Source: Erysipelotrichaceae bacterium
GTDB lineage: Bacteria; Bacillota_I; Bacilli_A; Erysipelotrichales; Erysipelotrichaceae
Direction of reading: 5' to 3'
Assembly: GCA_013334325.1 (NCBI GenBank)
Contig: JAAXXT010000014.1
Span: forward strand, 1-56,073
Length of the DNA stretch: 56,073 bases
In this document: piece by piece, positions 25,435 through 33,335 of the stretch
Layout: each line of letters starts with the position of its first letter
Position numbering within the stretch: position 1 is the first letter of the stretch
The notes under the pieces: generated by a model
Databases searched by the model: none
Told to the model about the DNA's origin: nothing
The model's input: the letters and a program-made list of their open reading frames with translations, nothing else
Position numbers and translations under genes: made by a program

Positions 25435-25446
25435 TTCGCTTTTTTG
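25425..25446 (+). terminator. Riboswitch-controlled intrinsic terminator
   Basis: GCGAA, 5-base loop, TTCGC, then TTTTTT. The stem is short, which suits a regulated terminator. It lies about 175 bases before the pilC start. Confidence 0.75.
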
Positions 25447-25620
25447 TCTGAGTTAAGTTAGTTTAACTCTGAATCGAATAAGTTAGTAGCCCTATTAGTT
25501 TAAGAAGATCCACATCATCAAATTTTTTCGCAAAATCTTTTTAAATGAAAAGAAGAATAGTTGAGGTTTTATAGTTTTACAACGTATATATTCTGCTCAC
25601 AAGGGAAAGGAGCGATTCAT
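25447..25620 (+). other. Remaining 5' leader of the pilus operon
   Basis: No gene. A perfect hairpin GAGTTAA-N6-TTAACTC (25450-25469) follows directly after the terminator and may protect or structure the read-through mRNA. AAAGGAG at the end serves pilC. Confidence 0.5.
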
Positions 25621-26817
25621 ATGCCAAACAAATTCCGCTATACAGCTGTAGACAGTTCTGGAAACACCATCACTGATACTTTAAGTGCTGATTCTCCCGA
25701 ACATCTCATGGCTCAAATTCACGCTAAGAATCTGTTCTGTATGGGTTATGAGGAAATCGGTGTCAATACCGCTACCGCTGCGAAATTAAACACGAAGAGT
25801 TTGGTTATCTTTTGTCGACAATTAGGAACCATGCTAAATGCGGGTATTCCTATATCCCTTGCTTTACATTTGATCCAAGATAAAGTTGATAATCTTCGCG
25901 CTAAGAAAGTTTTCTCTCAACTTTATGAAGATGTTCAAAAGGGTAATTCATTATCCATTGCGATGCAACTTCAACCGGGGATGTTTCCTAATCTATTGGT
26001 CAATATGATTCTTGCTGGTGAAGCTGGTGGTACTTTAGATTCTGCCATGAATCGTATGGCTGATCATTTTGATAAAGAAAACAAACTACAGAATAAAATA
26101 AAACAAGCCCTTGTTTATCCAGTCATCTTGTCGGTTATATCTGTCTTGGTTGTTTTAGTCTTAGTAACCTTCGTTCTACCTACGATAACCAATATGTTTG
26201 ATGCTAAATTAATGCCACCTACCACGAAGTTCCTTATTGGTGTCAGTAGTTTCTTGATCCATCAATGGTATATTGTCTTGATTGGTTTGGTAGTATTGAT
26301 TGTTGGTATTAAGTTATTATTCAGTATGCCTGCATTCAAATATGAATATGATCGGATCCTACTTCATATGCCAATCATAGGAAAACTTAATCGAACAATC
26401 TATTCAGCTCGTTGCGCACGTACTTTTGCCTCACTTTACTTAAGTGGAGTTCAAGCACTTGATATGATTGAAATCACAGGAAAAGTACTGGGTAATAGTT
26501 TTCTAGTTAAGCGGTTTGATGAAGTCATCACTTCAGTAAGTCGAGGAGAATTCATCTCTAAAGCCATCGCTGAAACAAAATCGTTTGACCCTATGTTAAG
26601 TTCTATGCTCTATATCGGTGAAGAATCCGGTTCCTTAGGAGATATCCTATTAAAAACAGCAGACTATTTTGATGGGGAATCTGAAACAGCCCTACAACGT
26701 ATGATCGCTTTGATAGAACCACTGATGTTGGTCATCATGGGTGTCATCATTGCTTTCATCGTTATATCGATTATGCAACCGATCTTTACAATGTATAACA
26801 CACTAGGGAATTCATAA
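25621..26817 (+). CDS. pilC: Type IV pilus inner-membrane platform protein PilC
   Basis: 398 aa with two GspF/PilC domains and three membrane segments. Marks are FRYTAVDSSGN at the N-terminus, FCRQLGTMLNAGIPI, ILAGEAGGTLDSAM and its C-terminal counterpart YIGEESGSLGDIL, and IALIEPLMLVIMGVIIAFIVISI. It anchors the assembly ATPases to the pilus base. The start is ATG 25621 with AAAGGAG 8 bases upstream; a TTG at 25561 extends the frame but lacks a ribosome site and family similarity. It is the first gene behind the c-di-GMP riboswitch. Confidence 0.95.
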   Translation: MPNKFRYTAVDSSGNTITDTLSADSPEHLMAQIHAKNLFCMGYEEIGVNTATAAKLNTKSLVIFCRQLGTMLNAGIPISLALHLIQDKVDNLRAKKVFSQLYEDVQKGNSLSIAMQLQPGMFPNLLVNMILAGEAGGTLDSAMNRMADHFDKENKLQNKIKQALVYPVILSVISVLVVLVLVTFVLPTITNMFDAKLMPPTTKFLIGVSSFLIHQWYIVLIGLVVLIVGIKLLFSMPAFKYEYDRILLHMPIIGKLNRTIYSARCARTFASLYLSGVQALDMIEITGKVLGNSFLVKRFDEVITSVSRGEFISKAIAETKSFDPMLSSMLYIGEESGSLGDILLKTADYFDGESETALQRMIALIEPLMLVIMGVIIAFIVISIMQPIFTMYNTLGNS

Positions 26818-26835
26818 AGGGAAAGAGGGAGAAAT

Positions 26836-27735
26836 ATGCCACTATCTATTGAGATTCGTACGAGACAGCTTCAAGTAGTGCAAACCACGGTAACTAAGAA
26901 CCGAGTGCACTATAAAAACACATTTAGTGTTGATTTAGAAGAGGGGTGGGTCGATGCGAAGGGTATTGTAAATCAAATCGCTGTTGTCTTTGCTTTGAAC
27001 CAAGCTCTAGAAAGCAGAGGTATCAAAGAGAAGAAATGCACCTTATGTATCAACAACCATTCTGTTATTTATCGTGAACTCCTTATTCCAAAGGTTGAAG
27101 ATAAACGTATTCCATTTATTGTAAGAAGTGAAATGATTGCTTCTTTGGATTTAACAACAGACCATCTCGTAGATTTCATTATCCTTGAAGAAGTCACAGA
27201 TGGGCATAAGACCAACTTACGTGTGCTCGCAGTAGCGATCGCTCAAAAAGCCTTAGGAAGCTATGTAGATTTATGTATGAAGCTTGGGTTAAGACCTGAT
27301 GTAATTGACACTGCTACTAGTTCAGTCATAAAACTCGTTGAGAAATCTGATCTCACTAAAGCGGGTGAGCCTATTATCGTAGCTGATGTCGAAAAGGATG
27401 TTATGAGATTGTATCTTTTTGAACATAAGAAATACATCCTGATACGTAATACAAAGTTAAATGAGATTGAAGATGGCAAGAAAGCTGATTGGATCAGTGA
27501 CATCGAAGATAACATCAATAAGATGCTTCAATATCAATTCACAAGAGAATCTCATACAGGCGTGGAAAAGGTCTTCTTCTTTGGGAATCATCCTCTCATA
27601 AATGAAATTCAAGATTCAGTCAAAGATAATCTATCCGTTGAAACTTCCCTGTATCCAAAACCTGACTTCTTGTCTGGAGGAGAGGAGAGCTACTTACCAT
27701 ATTTGAATGCCATTGGAGCAGCGCTGAGGAAATAA
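26836..27735 (+). CDS. pilM: PilM-like cytoplasmic actin-fold pilus assembly protein
   Basis: 299 aa, soluble, with the FtsA/PilM-type ATPase fold. It starts with LSIEIRTRQLQVVQ and has LGLRPDVIDTATSSVIKL and a later strand IIVADVEKDVMRLYLF. PilM binds the N-terminal tail of PilN, and the next gene indeed begins with the PilN peptide INLLEHY. Sequence similarity to classical PilM is weak, so position and this partner motif carry part of the call. The ribosome site GAGGGAG lies before the ATG. Confidence 0.85.
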   Translation: MPLSIEIRTRQLQVVQTTVTKNRVHYKNTFSVDLEEGWVDAKGIVNQIAVVFALNQALESRGIKEKKCTLCINNHSVIYRELLIPKVEDKRIPFIVRSEMIASLDLTTDHLVDFIILEEVTDGHKTNLRVLAVAIAQKALGSYVDLCMKLGLRPDVIDTATSSVIKLVEKSDLTKAGEPIIVADVEKDVMRLYLFEHKKYILIRNTKLNEIEDGKKADWISDIEDNINKMLQYQFTRESHTGVEKVFFFGNHPLINEIQDSVKDNLSVETSLYPKPDFLSGGEESYLPYLNAIGAALRK

Positions 27736-27737
27736 AC

Positions 27738-28310
27738 ATGAAAAAGGAAAACATCAATCTTCTTGAACATTATCAAATTATAGAGAAAAATCGTAAAAAC
27801 CAAGGAACAAAACCCCTTAACTTTATCGCAATTTTACTTATTGCAATTCTACTTCTCTCTGCTTATTCACTTACCCTCTTCTTACAAGACTCAAGTTTAA
27901 AAGCCAGCAATAAAGATCTTCAAGATTATACCTCTAGTACTGAAATCCTAGGCAAAATCCAAGTCATATCAATTAAACAAAGACAATTGTCTGATTTAAC
28001 TGAGATATTGACCGAATTGAAATCATTGAATGCTGCTTTTGTTGCAATGCCAGTTTTAAGAACAGAGGTTCTCGATTCTATCAATGCATGTATTCCTCCT
28101 GATACAAAGATCTTAATGGTTGATTTTGATGGGCAATGGATATCAATTCAAACCACTTCATCTAATCTACTAAGACCTTCTGAATTCGCTAGAAATTTAA
28201 GAAATACTCAACTCTTTGAAGACATCGTTTATAACGGCTATACCACAGACACATCAGGAAAAACTGCTTATATTGGATCTGTGAAGATTGCCTTAAAGGT
28301 AGGAAACTAA
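27738..28310 (+). CDS. pilN: PilN-like pilus alignment protein
   Basis: 190 aa. The cytoplasmic tail carries INLLEHY (residues 6-12), the PilM-binding motif. One membrane segment follows at about 28-50, then a coiled coil (about 53-100) and a small C-terminal alpha/beta domain. It starts two bases after pilM. In type IV pilus machines PilN and PilO form the inner-membrane bridge of the alignment complex. Confidence 0.87.
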   Translation: MKKENINLLEHYQIIEKNRKNQGTKPLNFIAILLIAILLLSAYSLTLFLQDSSLKASNKDLQDYTSSTEILGKIQVISIKQRQLSDLTEILTELKSLNAAFVAMPVLRTEVLDSINACIPPDTKILMVDFDGQWISIQTTSSNLLRPSEFARNLRNTQLFEDIVYNGYTTDTSGKTAYIGSVKIALKVGN

Positions 28311-28311
28311 G

Positions 28312-28959
28312 ATGAAACTTTCAAACCGTGAAGTGAATTTACTTTATGCTTTATCTACTTTAGGTGTAATCGTAGCATTCTTGATGTTGGTCATCTTCCC
28401 TTTACAAAAATCGATTGATGCCCAACAAACACTAAATCTTACATTGAATGACCAAAAGACCTTAGTAGATGCACAGATACTAAATGGAGCTGGTTTAGAT
28501 GATAAATTGGTCAAAGCCTTAGAAAATGTAAACTTAGAACTCGCAAAAATCGAATCTCCGATCAATGCTGAAGAATTTGAATTAAGAATTCAACCATATC
28601 TGGTAACCAATGATATTCAAATCTTGTCATGGAATGCCAACGAACCAGTTGTTTCTAAACCTAACCTTCCTGTATTTCAGAAAACAAACTTGATCTTTAA
28701 ACTTCAAGAGTTACTTGATAGTTATAGTCAAATCAATACTGCTACTGGTAATGTTCCTTCTTCAGAAACAGAATTGGTAAAAACCACCATCATCTTAACT
28801 TTCAAGAGTCCTTACTTAGTCTATACAGGCTTGTTAGACACCATCGCAGGATTCAATTCAACTATTTATGTATCTTCTGCTAACCGCGAGAATTCCACTG
28901 GTACAGCAACCATCAACATCGACATCTATACGTTGACCAAACCTGAACCTCAACCTTAA
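28312..28959 (+). CDS. pilO: PilO-like pilus alignment protein
   Basis: 215 aa. A short cytoplasmic tail, one membrane segment (about 12-30), a coiled coil (about 33-80) and a C-terminal domain form the PilO layout. Sequence is poorly conserved, as is usual for PilO, so the call rests on layout and position between pilN and pilB. The 89 bases to the next gene hold no terminator. Confidence 0.8.
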   Translation: MKLSNREVNLLYALSTLGVIVAFLMLVIFPLQKSIDAQQTLNLTLNDQKTLVDAQILNGAGLDDKLVKALENVNLELAKIESPINAEEFELRIQPYLVTNDIQILSWNANEPVVSKPNLPVFQKTNLIFKLQELLDSYSQINTATGNVPSSETELVKTTIILTFKSPYLVYTGLLDTIAGFNSTIYVSSANRENSTGTATINIDIYTLTKPEPQP

Positions 28960-29048
28960 GTTTTTCTTACCGAAAAGTTTAGTTAAACGACTTACTTCAT
29001 GGATCAGATAAAAACTATACAGAAGCCAAAGTAAAAGGAGCGATCACT

Positions 29049-30737
29049 ATGAAATCATTACCCTTAGGTCAAATCTTACTCGAAGAAAAGGTAATCAACG
29101 AACAAGAGCTTAATCAAGCTTTGGAACAACAAAAAGTTTCAAAGAAACGATTAGGAGCCGTGATTATCGAAATGGGTATCGTCGAAGAAAAAGACATTAT
29201 GAAAGCCTTAGCTAGGCGTCTAAAAGTCGACTTCCTAGAAACCCCTCTTTTCTCAATCGATCTAGAAACCGTTAAGCTCATCCCCGAGCAATTCGCTAGA
29301 AAATATCGAATCGTTCCTTTAAACATCAGAGAAGGACACTTAAACATCGTCACCAGTGATCCTCTAGACTTTGCTTGTCTAGAAGACATCAGTATGATCA
29401 CTTCAATGGAAGTTCATACTATTCTCTCAACTGAATCAGAAATCGATAAAGCCATCGACCGTGTCTATACACGTAGAAACGCTGATGAGATCATTGAAGA
29501 CATCCGTTCTGAATATGGTGACATCAATATCGAAATAAATCCTGAACAGGAAGAACAAGCTGCCATCGTCGAACGTGTCGACTCAGCGCCTATCGTTAAA
29601 CTGGTTAATTCCCTAGTTCAAGAAGCCTATCAAGAAAACGCTTCTGATATCCACATCGAACCAGAAGAAACACGCACTAGAGTACGCTTTAGAATAGATG
29701 GTGACTTGGTTGAACACTCAACTTTCTCTAAAGACATTCACGGTCTATTGACCACTCGTATTAAGATTATCTCTGGGATGAATATCGCTGAAAAACGTGT
29801 ACCTCAAGATGGTAGTTTCAACATCAGAACAGAATATATCCATGTTGATATGCGTGTATCTAGTTTACCTACTCCATTTGGAGAAAAGATCGTTATGCGT
29901 CTATTGGGAGCCAATAGAGCCATCGACTATGATATGAAAGCCTTAGGACTTTCTGCCCATACTTTAGGTCTTCTTGAGAAATCACTTCATATTCCTAATG
30001 GAATCATCTTAGTAACTGGTCCTACTGGATCAGGTAAAACAACCACCTTGTATTCCATGTTAAGTAGCATTACTAAACCTACCATCAATATCGTAACCGT
30101 AGAAGATCCTATTGAACGTCGTTTCGATAATATCACTCAAGTTCAAGTCAATCCTAGAGCAGGACTTACCTTCGCTTCCGGACTAAGATCCATCCTTCGT
30201 CAAGATCCAGATGTCATCATGGTCGGGGAAATAAGAGATGCTGAAACCGCAGAAATCGCGATAAGAGCCGCCATTACTGGTCACTTGGTCTTATCCACCA
30301 TCCATACCAATGATGCCTTATCAACCATAGTAAGACTAACTGATATGGGAGTCGAACCTTATTTGGTAGCCTCATCAGTCAAGTGCGTTGTTTCTCAACG
30401 GTTAGTCAAGAAAATCTGTCCTCATTGCAAAGCTAAAGCAGAAGTAAGTGTTGAACAAGGACGCCTTTTACAAACTAAGGTCAATCAAAGTTATGTAGGC
30501 AAAGGATGTCAACAATGTAAGTTTACAGGCTATTTAGGACGTCAACCAGTTCATGAAGTTCTTGTTGTTGATGCTACTTTCGAAGAATTAATTACTCGCA
30601 ATGCATCTATGGAAGAATTAAGAGCTCATGCTAAATCTAGAAGTATGAGAATGCTAAAAGATGAAATTACCGACCTTATTGAACAAGGGGTCACAACCAT
30701 TGAAGAAGGTCTAAGAATCTTGTATTCTGTCGATTAA
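29049..30737 (+). CDS. pilB: Pilus extension ATPase PilB (GspE family)
   Basis: 562 aa. An MshEN-type N-terminal domain covers about 1-140, a linker about 145-175 and the GspE ATPase core the rest. Walker A is GPTGSGKTT at 324-332, the Asp box ITVEDPIE-like segment is VTVEDPIERRF (349-359) and Walker B lies in DPDVIMVGEIRD. The C1 zinc site is C457/C460 and C487/C490. MshEN domains can bind c-di-GMP, which would add a second c-di-GMP input besides the riboswitch (inference). AAAGGAG precedes the ATG. Confidence 0.96.
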   Translation: MKSLPLGQILLEEKVINEQELNQALEQQKVSKKRLGAVIIEMGIVEEKDIMKALARRLKVDFLETPLFSIDLETVKLIPEQFARKYRIVPLNIREGHLNIVTSDPLDFACLEDISMITSMEVHTILSTESEIDKAIDRVYTRRNADEIIEDIRSEYGDINIEINPEQEEQAAIVERVDSAPIVKLVNSLVQEAYQENASDIHIEPEETRTRVRFRIDGDLVEHSTFSKDIHGLLTTRIKIISGMNIAEKRVPQDGSFNIRTEYIHVDMRVSSLPTPFGEKIVMRLLGANRAIDYDMKALGLSAHTLGLLEKSLHIPNGIILVTGPTGSGKTTTLYSMLSSITKPTINIVTVEDPIERRFDNITQVQVNPRAGLTFASGLRSILRQDPDVIMVGEIRDAETAEIAIRAAITGHLVLSTIHTNDALSTIVRLTDMGVEPYLVASSVKCVVSQRLVKKICPHCKAKAEVSVEQGRLLQTKVNQSYVGKGCQQCKFTGYLGRQPVHEVLVVDATFEELITRNASMEELRAHAKSRSMRMLKDEITDLIEQGVTTIEEGLRILYSVD

Positions 30738-30746
30738 GGAATGGAT

Positions 30747-31802
30747 ATGCTACAAGAAATCCTTAAAAAGGCCCAAGACGAACAATGTTCAGACATTCAT
30801 ATCTCAGGAAACGAGAAAGTTCTGTTTAGAAAAGATGGCCGTTTACTTTCTTATTCTGATGATATAATGAGTTCAGAAGATACCTTATCATTGGTCAACC
30901 AGTTGATCGACACCAAACACAGTGAACTATACACTTTGGGTGGAGATGTCGATGCAGCTTATACCGATGAGTTCAATAATCGATACAGACTTAACGTCTA
31001 CCGTCAACGCGGTGTACCCGCGATTGCGATCCGTTTATTAAGAAACACTATTCCAACTCTTAAAGAGTTGAAAATGCCAGATGTTCTTGGTAAACTGGCA
31101 ATGCTTCCTAGAGGACTAGTCTTAGTAACAGGTCCTACTGGAAGTGGTAAGTCCACCACCTTAGCCGCTATGATTGATCATATCAATCGTAATAGATCCG
31201 TTCATATTCTGACGCTAGAGGATCCCATCGAATACATCCACACCGCAAACAAAGGGATGATTCATCAACGTGAGATCCATACTGATGCAAACGATTTTGC
31301 TTCTGCATTACGTTCTGCGCTTAGAGAAGACCCGGATGTGATCTTGGTAGGAGAAATGCGTGATCATGAAACGATCGCCTTAGCTCTTACTGCCGCGGAA
31401 ACCGGGCACCTCGTATTGTCTACCCTCCACACTACAGGGGCAGCAAATACGATTGATCGTATCATAGACGTATTCCCACCCCACCAACAAGGTCAAATCA
31501 GAACTCAGTTGGCATCCTCACTTCAGGGTGTCATCTCACAGGATCTGTTGCCTCTTGAAGGTGGCCTCGGAAGAATCGCAGCTCATGAAATCTTATTGAT
31601 GACAGACGCCGTTGCGAATCTTATACGAGAAAACAAAATCGTTCAGATCAACTCTGCGATTCAAACTGGCATGAAGTTGGGCATGTGCACCCTGGACGGA
31701 TCCTTGGTTAACTTGATCCGAAAAAACCTGATTTCTCTGGATACCGCTATGGAGAATACTTCAAATCCTGAGGCTTTGAAACGATTACTCCAAAACTTTT
31801 AG
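30747..31802 (+). CDS. pilT: Pilus retraction ATPase PilT
   Basis: 351 aa. Marks are CSDIHISG, Walker A GPTGSGKST, LEDPIEYIH, DPDVILVGEMRD, HLVLSTLHTTGAANTIDRIIDVFPP and the PilT-specific LIRENKIVQINSAIQTG. I start at ATG 30747, which has AAGGA six bases upstream; ATG 30741 touches the ribosome site. PilT powers retraction, so these pili should be dynamic, supporting twitching, retractile adhesion or DNA uptake. Confidence 0.95.
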   Translation: MLQEILKKAQDEQCSDIHISGNEKVLFRKDGRLLSYSDDIMSSEDTLSLVNQLIDTKHSELYTLGGDVDAAYTDEFNNRYRLNVYRQRGVPAIAIRLLRNTIPTLKELKMPDVLGKLAMLPRGLVLVTGPTGSGKSTTLAAMIDHINRNRSVHILTLEDPIEYIHTANKGMIHQREIHTDANDFASALRSALREDPDVILVGEMRDHETIALALTAAETGHLVLSTLHTTGAANTIDRIIDVFPPHQQGQIRTQLASSLQGVISQDLLPLEGGLGRIAAHEILLMTDAVANLIRENKIVQINSAIQTGMKLGMCTLDGSLVNLIRKNLISLDTAMENTSNPEALKRLLQNF

Positions 31803-31837
31803 TCCAAAAAATCAAAAGAACTTCAAAAGGAGAAAAA

Positions 31838-32161
31838 ATGAAGAAATTAAACAAAAAAGGCTTTACACTTATTGAATTGATCGTTGTTATCGCGATCTTG
31901 GCCATCTTGGCTGCTATCTTGATTCCTGCTGTTACTGGTTATATTGCAAAGGCTCAAGACGCTGCCAATAAAGCAAATTGTCGTGCTGTTTATGCTGAAG
32001 TTTCATTGCAAGTTTTACTTGATCAAGCTTTAACATACGAAACAGGTGATGCTGTTGGTAAAGTAACATTCACTATTGACGCTGATGAAGATGCAAATAT
32101 TATTACAAACTTCTCTTGTGCAATGACCGGCGGGGTTGATGCAGTACTCGATCTGAAGTAA
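31838..32161 (+). CDS. pilA: Major type IV pilin
   Basis: 107 aa. A textbook class-III prepilin: KKGFTLIELIVVIAILAILAAILIPA, with cleavage after G8, F9 as the N-methylated residue and E13 at +5. The mature protein is about 99 residues, short for a pilin. It has two cysteines, C48 and C94, that could close a disulfide loop. It is last in the operon, behind AAAAGGAG and before a strong terminator, consistent with the main shaft subunit. No prepilin peptidase gene lies in the window. Confidence 0.92.
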   Translation: MKKLNKKGFTLIELIVVIAILAILAAILIPAVTGYIAKAQDAANKANCRAVYAEVSLQVLLDQALTYETGDAVGKVTFTIDADEDANIITNFSCAMTGGVDAVLDLK

Positions 32162-32189
32162 TACATACCTAAATAATTGAAATGTTTAC

Positions 32190-32216
32190 TAAACGGTTCC
32201 TCAGGGCCGTTTTTTA
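32190..32216 (+). terminator. Terminator of the pilus operon
   Basis: AACGG/CCGTT stem extended by CC/GG around a TCA loop, followed by TTTTTT. Confidence 0.88.
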
Positions 32217-32221
32217 TGCCT

Positions 32222-32256
32222 AAAATAAAAGATATCACCCATTAAGGTGATATCTA
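32222..32256 (-). terminator. Terminator of the FakAB-fusion operon
   Basis: Stem AGATATCACC/GGTGATATCT (10 bp), 6-base loop, then TTTATTTTA on the minus strand. It faces the pilin terminator. Confidence 0.87.
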
Positions 32257-32258
32257 TT

Positions 32259-32576
32259 TTACTTTCCTAAGAAGAATTCTAGTTCTGTTTTTGATTCATT
32301 GGCTGCTTTGAGGATGTACAAGGCTGTCGCTAAACTTCCTGTTGTCATCAATAAGAGAAACCAGATGACCTTAGTGAGTAGATCCTTCTCTCTTCGTAAG
32401 ATCCAAAGATAGAAGAGAAAGAATCCTACATAGAGATCCACCATACTCATCTGTCCCCAAACCATACCCAACAGGATCGATCCTTCCCCAAAGAAATCAC
32501 CTGTCACTAAGGAGAAGACAATCATACCAGCCATAATCAAAGCACCCAACCATGCTACTACTTTAACTTTTGTCAT
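32259..32576 (-). CDS. Small membrane protein, possibly DUF1475-like
   Basis: 105 aa with three membrane segments. Recognisable stretches are VVAWLGALIMAGMI, LLGMVWGQMSMVDLYVGFFL and a basic loop RREKDLL. I believe it belongs to the DUF1475 type, but I cannot check. It starts right after the DUF1295 stop with AAAGGA as ribosome site and is the last gene of a lipid-related operon. No function is known. Confidence 0.6.
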   Translation of the reverse strand: MTKVKVVAWLGALIMAGMIVFSLVTGDFFGEGSILLGMVWGQMSMVDLYVGFFLFYLWILRREKDLLTKVIWFLLLMTTGSLATALYILKAANESKTELEFFLGK

Positions 32577-33335
32577 TTATTTATTTCCTTTAAACCAGGG
32601 TATAAACACACTGGTATTTTTCGCATAGATCTTAAAATCTTCTCTATCCTTATATTTCTTCTCTAAGAGTGGAACTCCTGAGACATATCTAAGAAATAAT
32701 GTAATTAGTAAAGCACTTAATAGGACAGCGATTGGAGCTCCTACACTGACACTGTAAGCTGCCATACTCCACCACATTAACGCTTCACCGAAATAATTAG
32801 GGTGACGTGTGATCGACCATAGCCCACTCGTAATCAGTTTACCTTTATTCTCTGGATTCTTTCTAAAATCAGAGAGTTGTTTATCGCCTAAGACCTCAAA
32901 TATGAACCCTATGACCCAAAAGAAGATCGAGAAGTAACTTAGTAGACTTAACTGAGGATCAGTTAAGAAAGCCAATTGATAGTAAGGTTGATTGATAAGA
33001 AACAGAAGGACACCTTGTAGGGCATAGACATTTAGAAAGCTATAGAGGTAAGGATGTTTGACCCAACGCTTTCTCATATCAGTATAACGCTTATCTTCAG
33101 TCTTTCCCCAATTACGGATAAAGAGATAAATACTTAATCTTAATCCCCAGATCAACATCATCCCAAATCCTAAAAGCTTAACTACTGTGATCTCATGGGT
33201 AAACAAGGCTGCGAGTCCACTGACCACAAAGCCCATTCCCCATGCGATATCCACCAAACCGTGATTCTTTTTAACTGTCCCAACGGTAAAGGCAAATAGA
33301 AAATATAGTACTAAAGTTATTAAAACTGTGCTCAT
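32577..33335 (-). CDS. DUF1295 family membrane protein (steroid-5-alpha-reductase-like fold)
   Basis: 252 aa with about 6-7 membrane segments. Marks are KNHGLVDIAWGMGF, the central R-rich loop and the C-terminal signature ITSGLWSITRHPNYFGEALMW followed by LLEKKYKDREDF. This fold covers steroid reductases and ICMT-type methyltransferases; DUF1295 genes are often found with fatty-acid modifying genes. It overlaps the FakAB fusion by ATGA. GGAGG lies before the ATG. A lipid or fatty-acyl substrate is likely from context only. Confidence 0.87.
   Translation of the reverse strand: MSTVLITLVLYFLFAFTVGTVKKNHGLVDIAWGMGFVVSGLAALFTHEITVVKLLGFGMMLIWGLRLSIYLFIRNWGKTEDKRYTDMRKRWVKHPYLYSFLNVYALQGVLLFLINQPYYQLAFLTDPQLSLLSYFSIFFWVIGFIFEVLGDKQLSDFRKNPENKGKLITSGLWSITRHPNYFGEALMWWSMAAYSVSVGAPIAVLLSALLITLFLRYVSGVPLLEKKYKDREDFKIYAKNTSVFIPWFKGNK

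Noticed and set aside
25561-25620. N-terminal extension of PilC from a TTG codon
   Set aside because: No ribosome site in front, no similarity to PilC N-termini, and ATG 25621 has AAAGGAG at good spacing.
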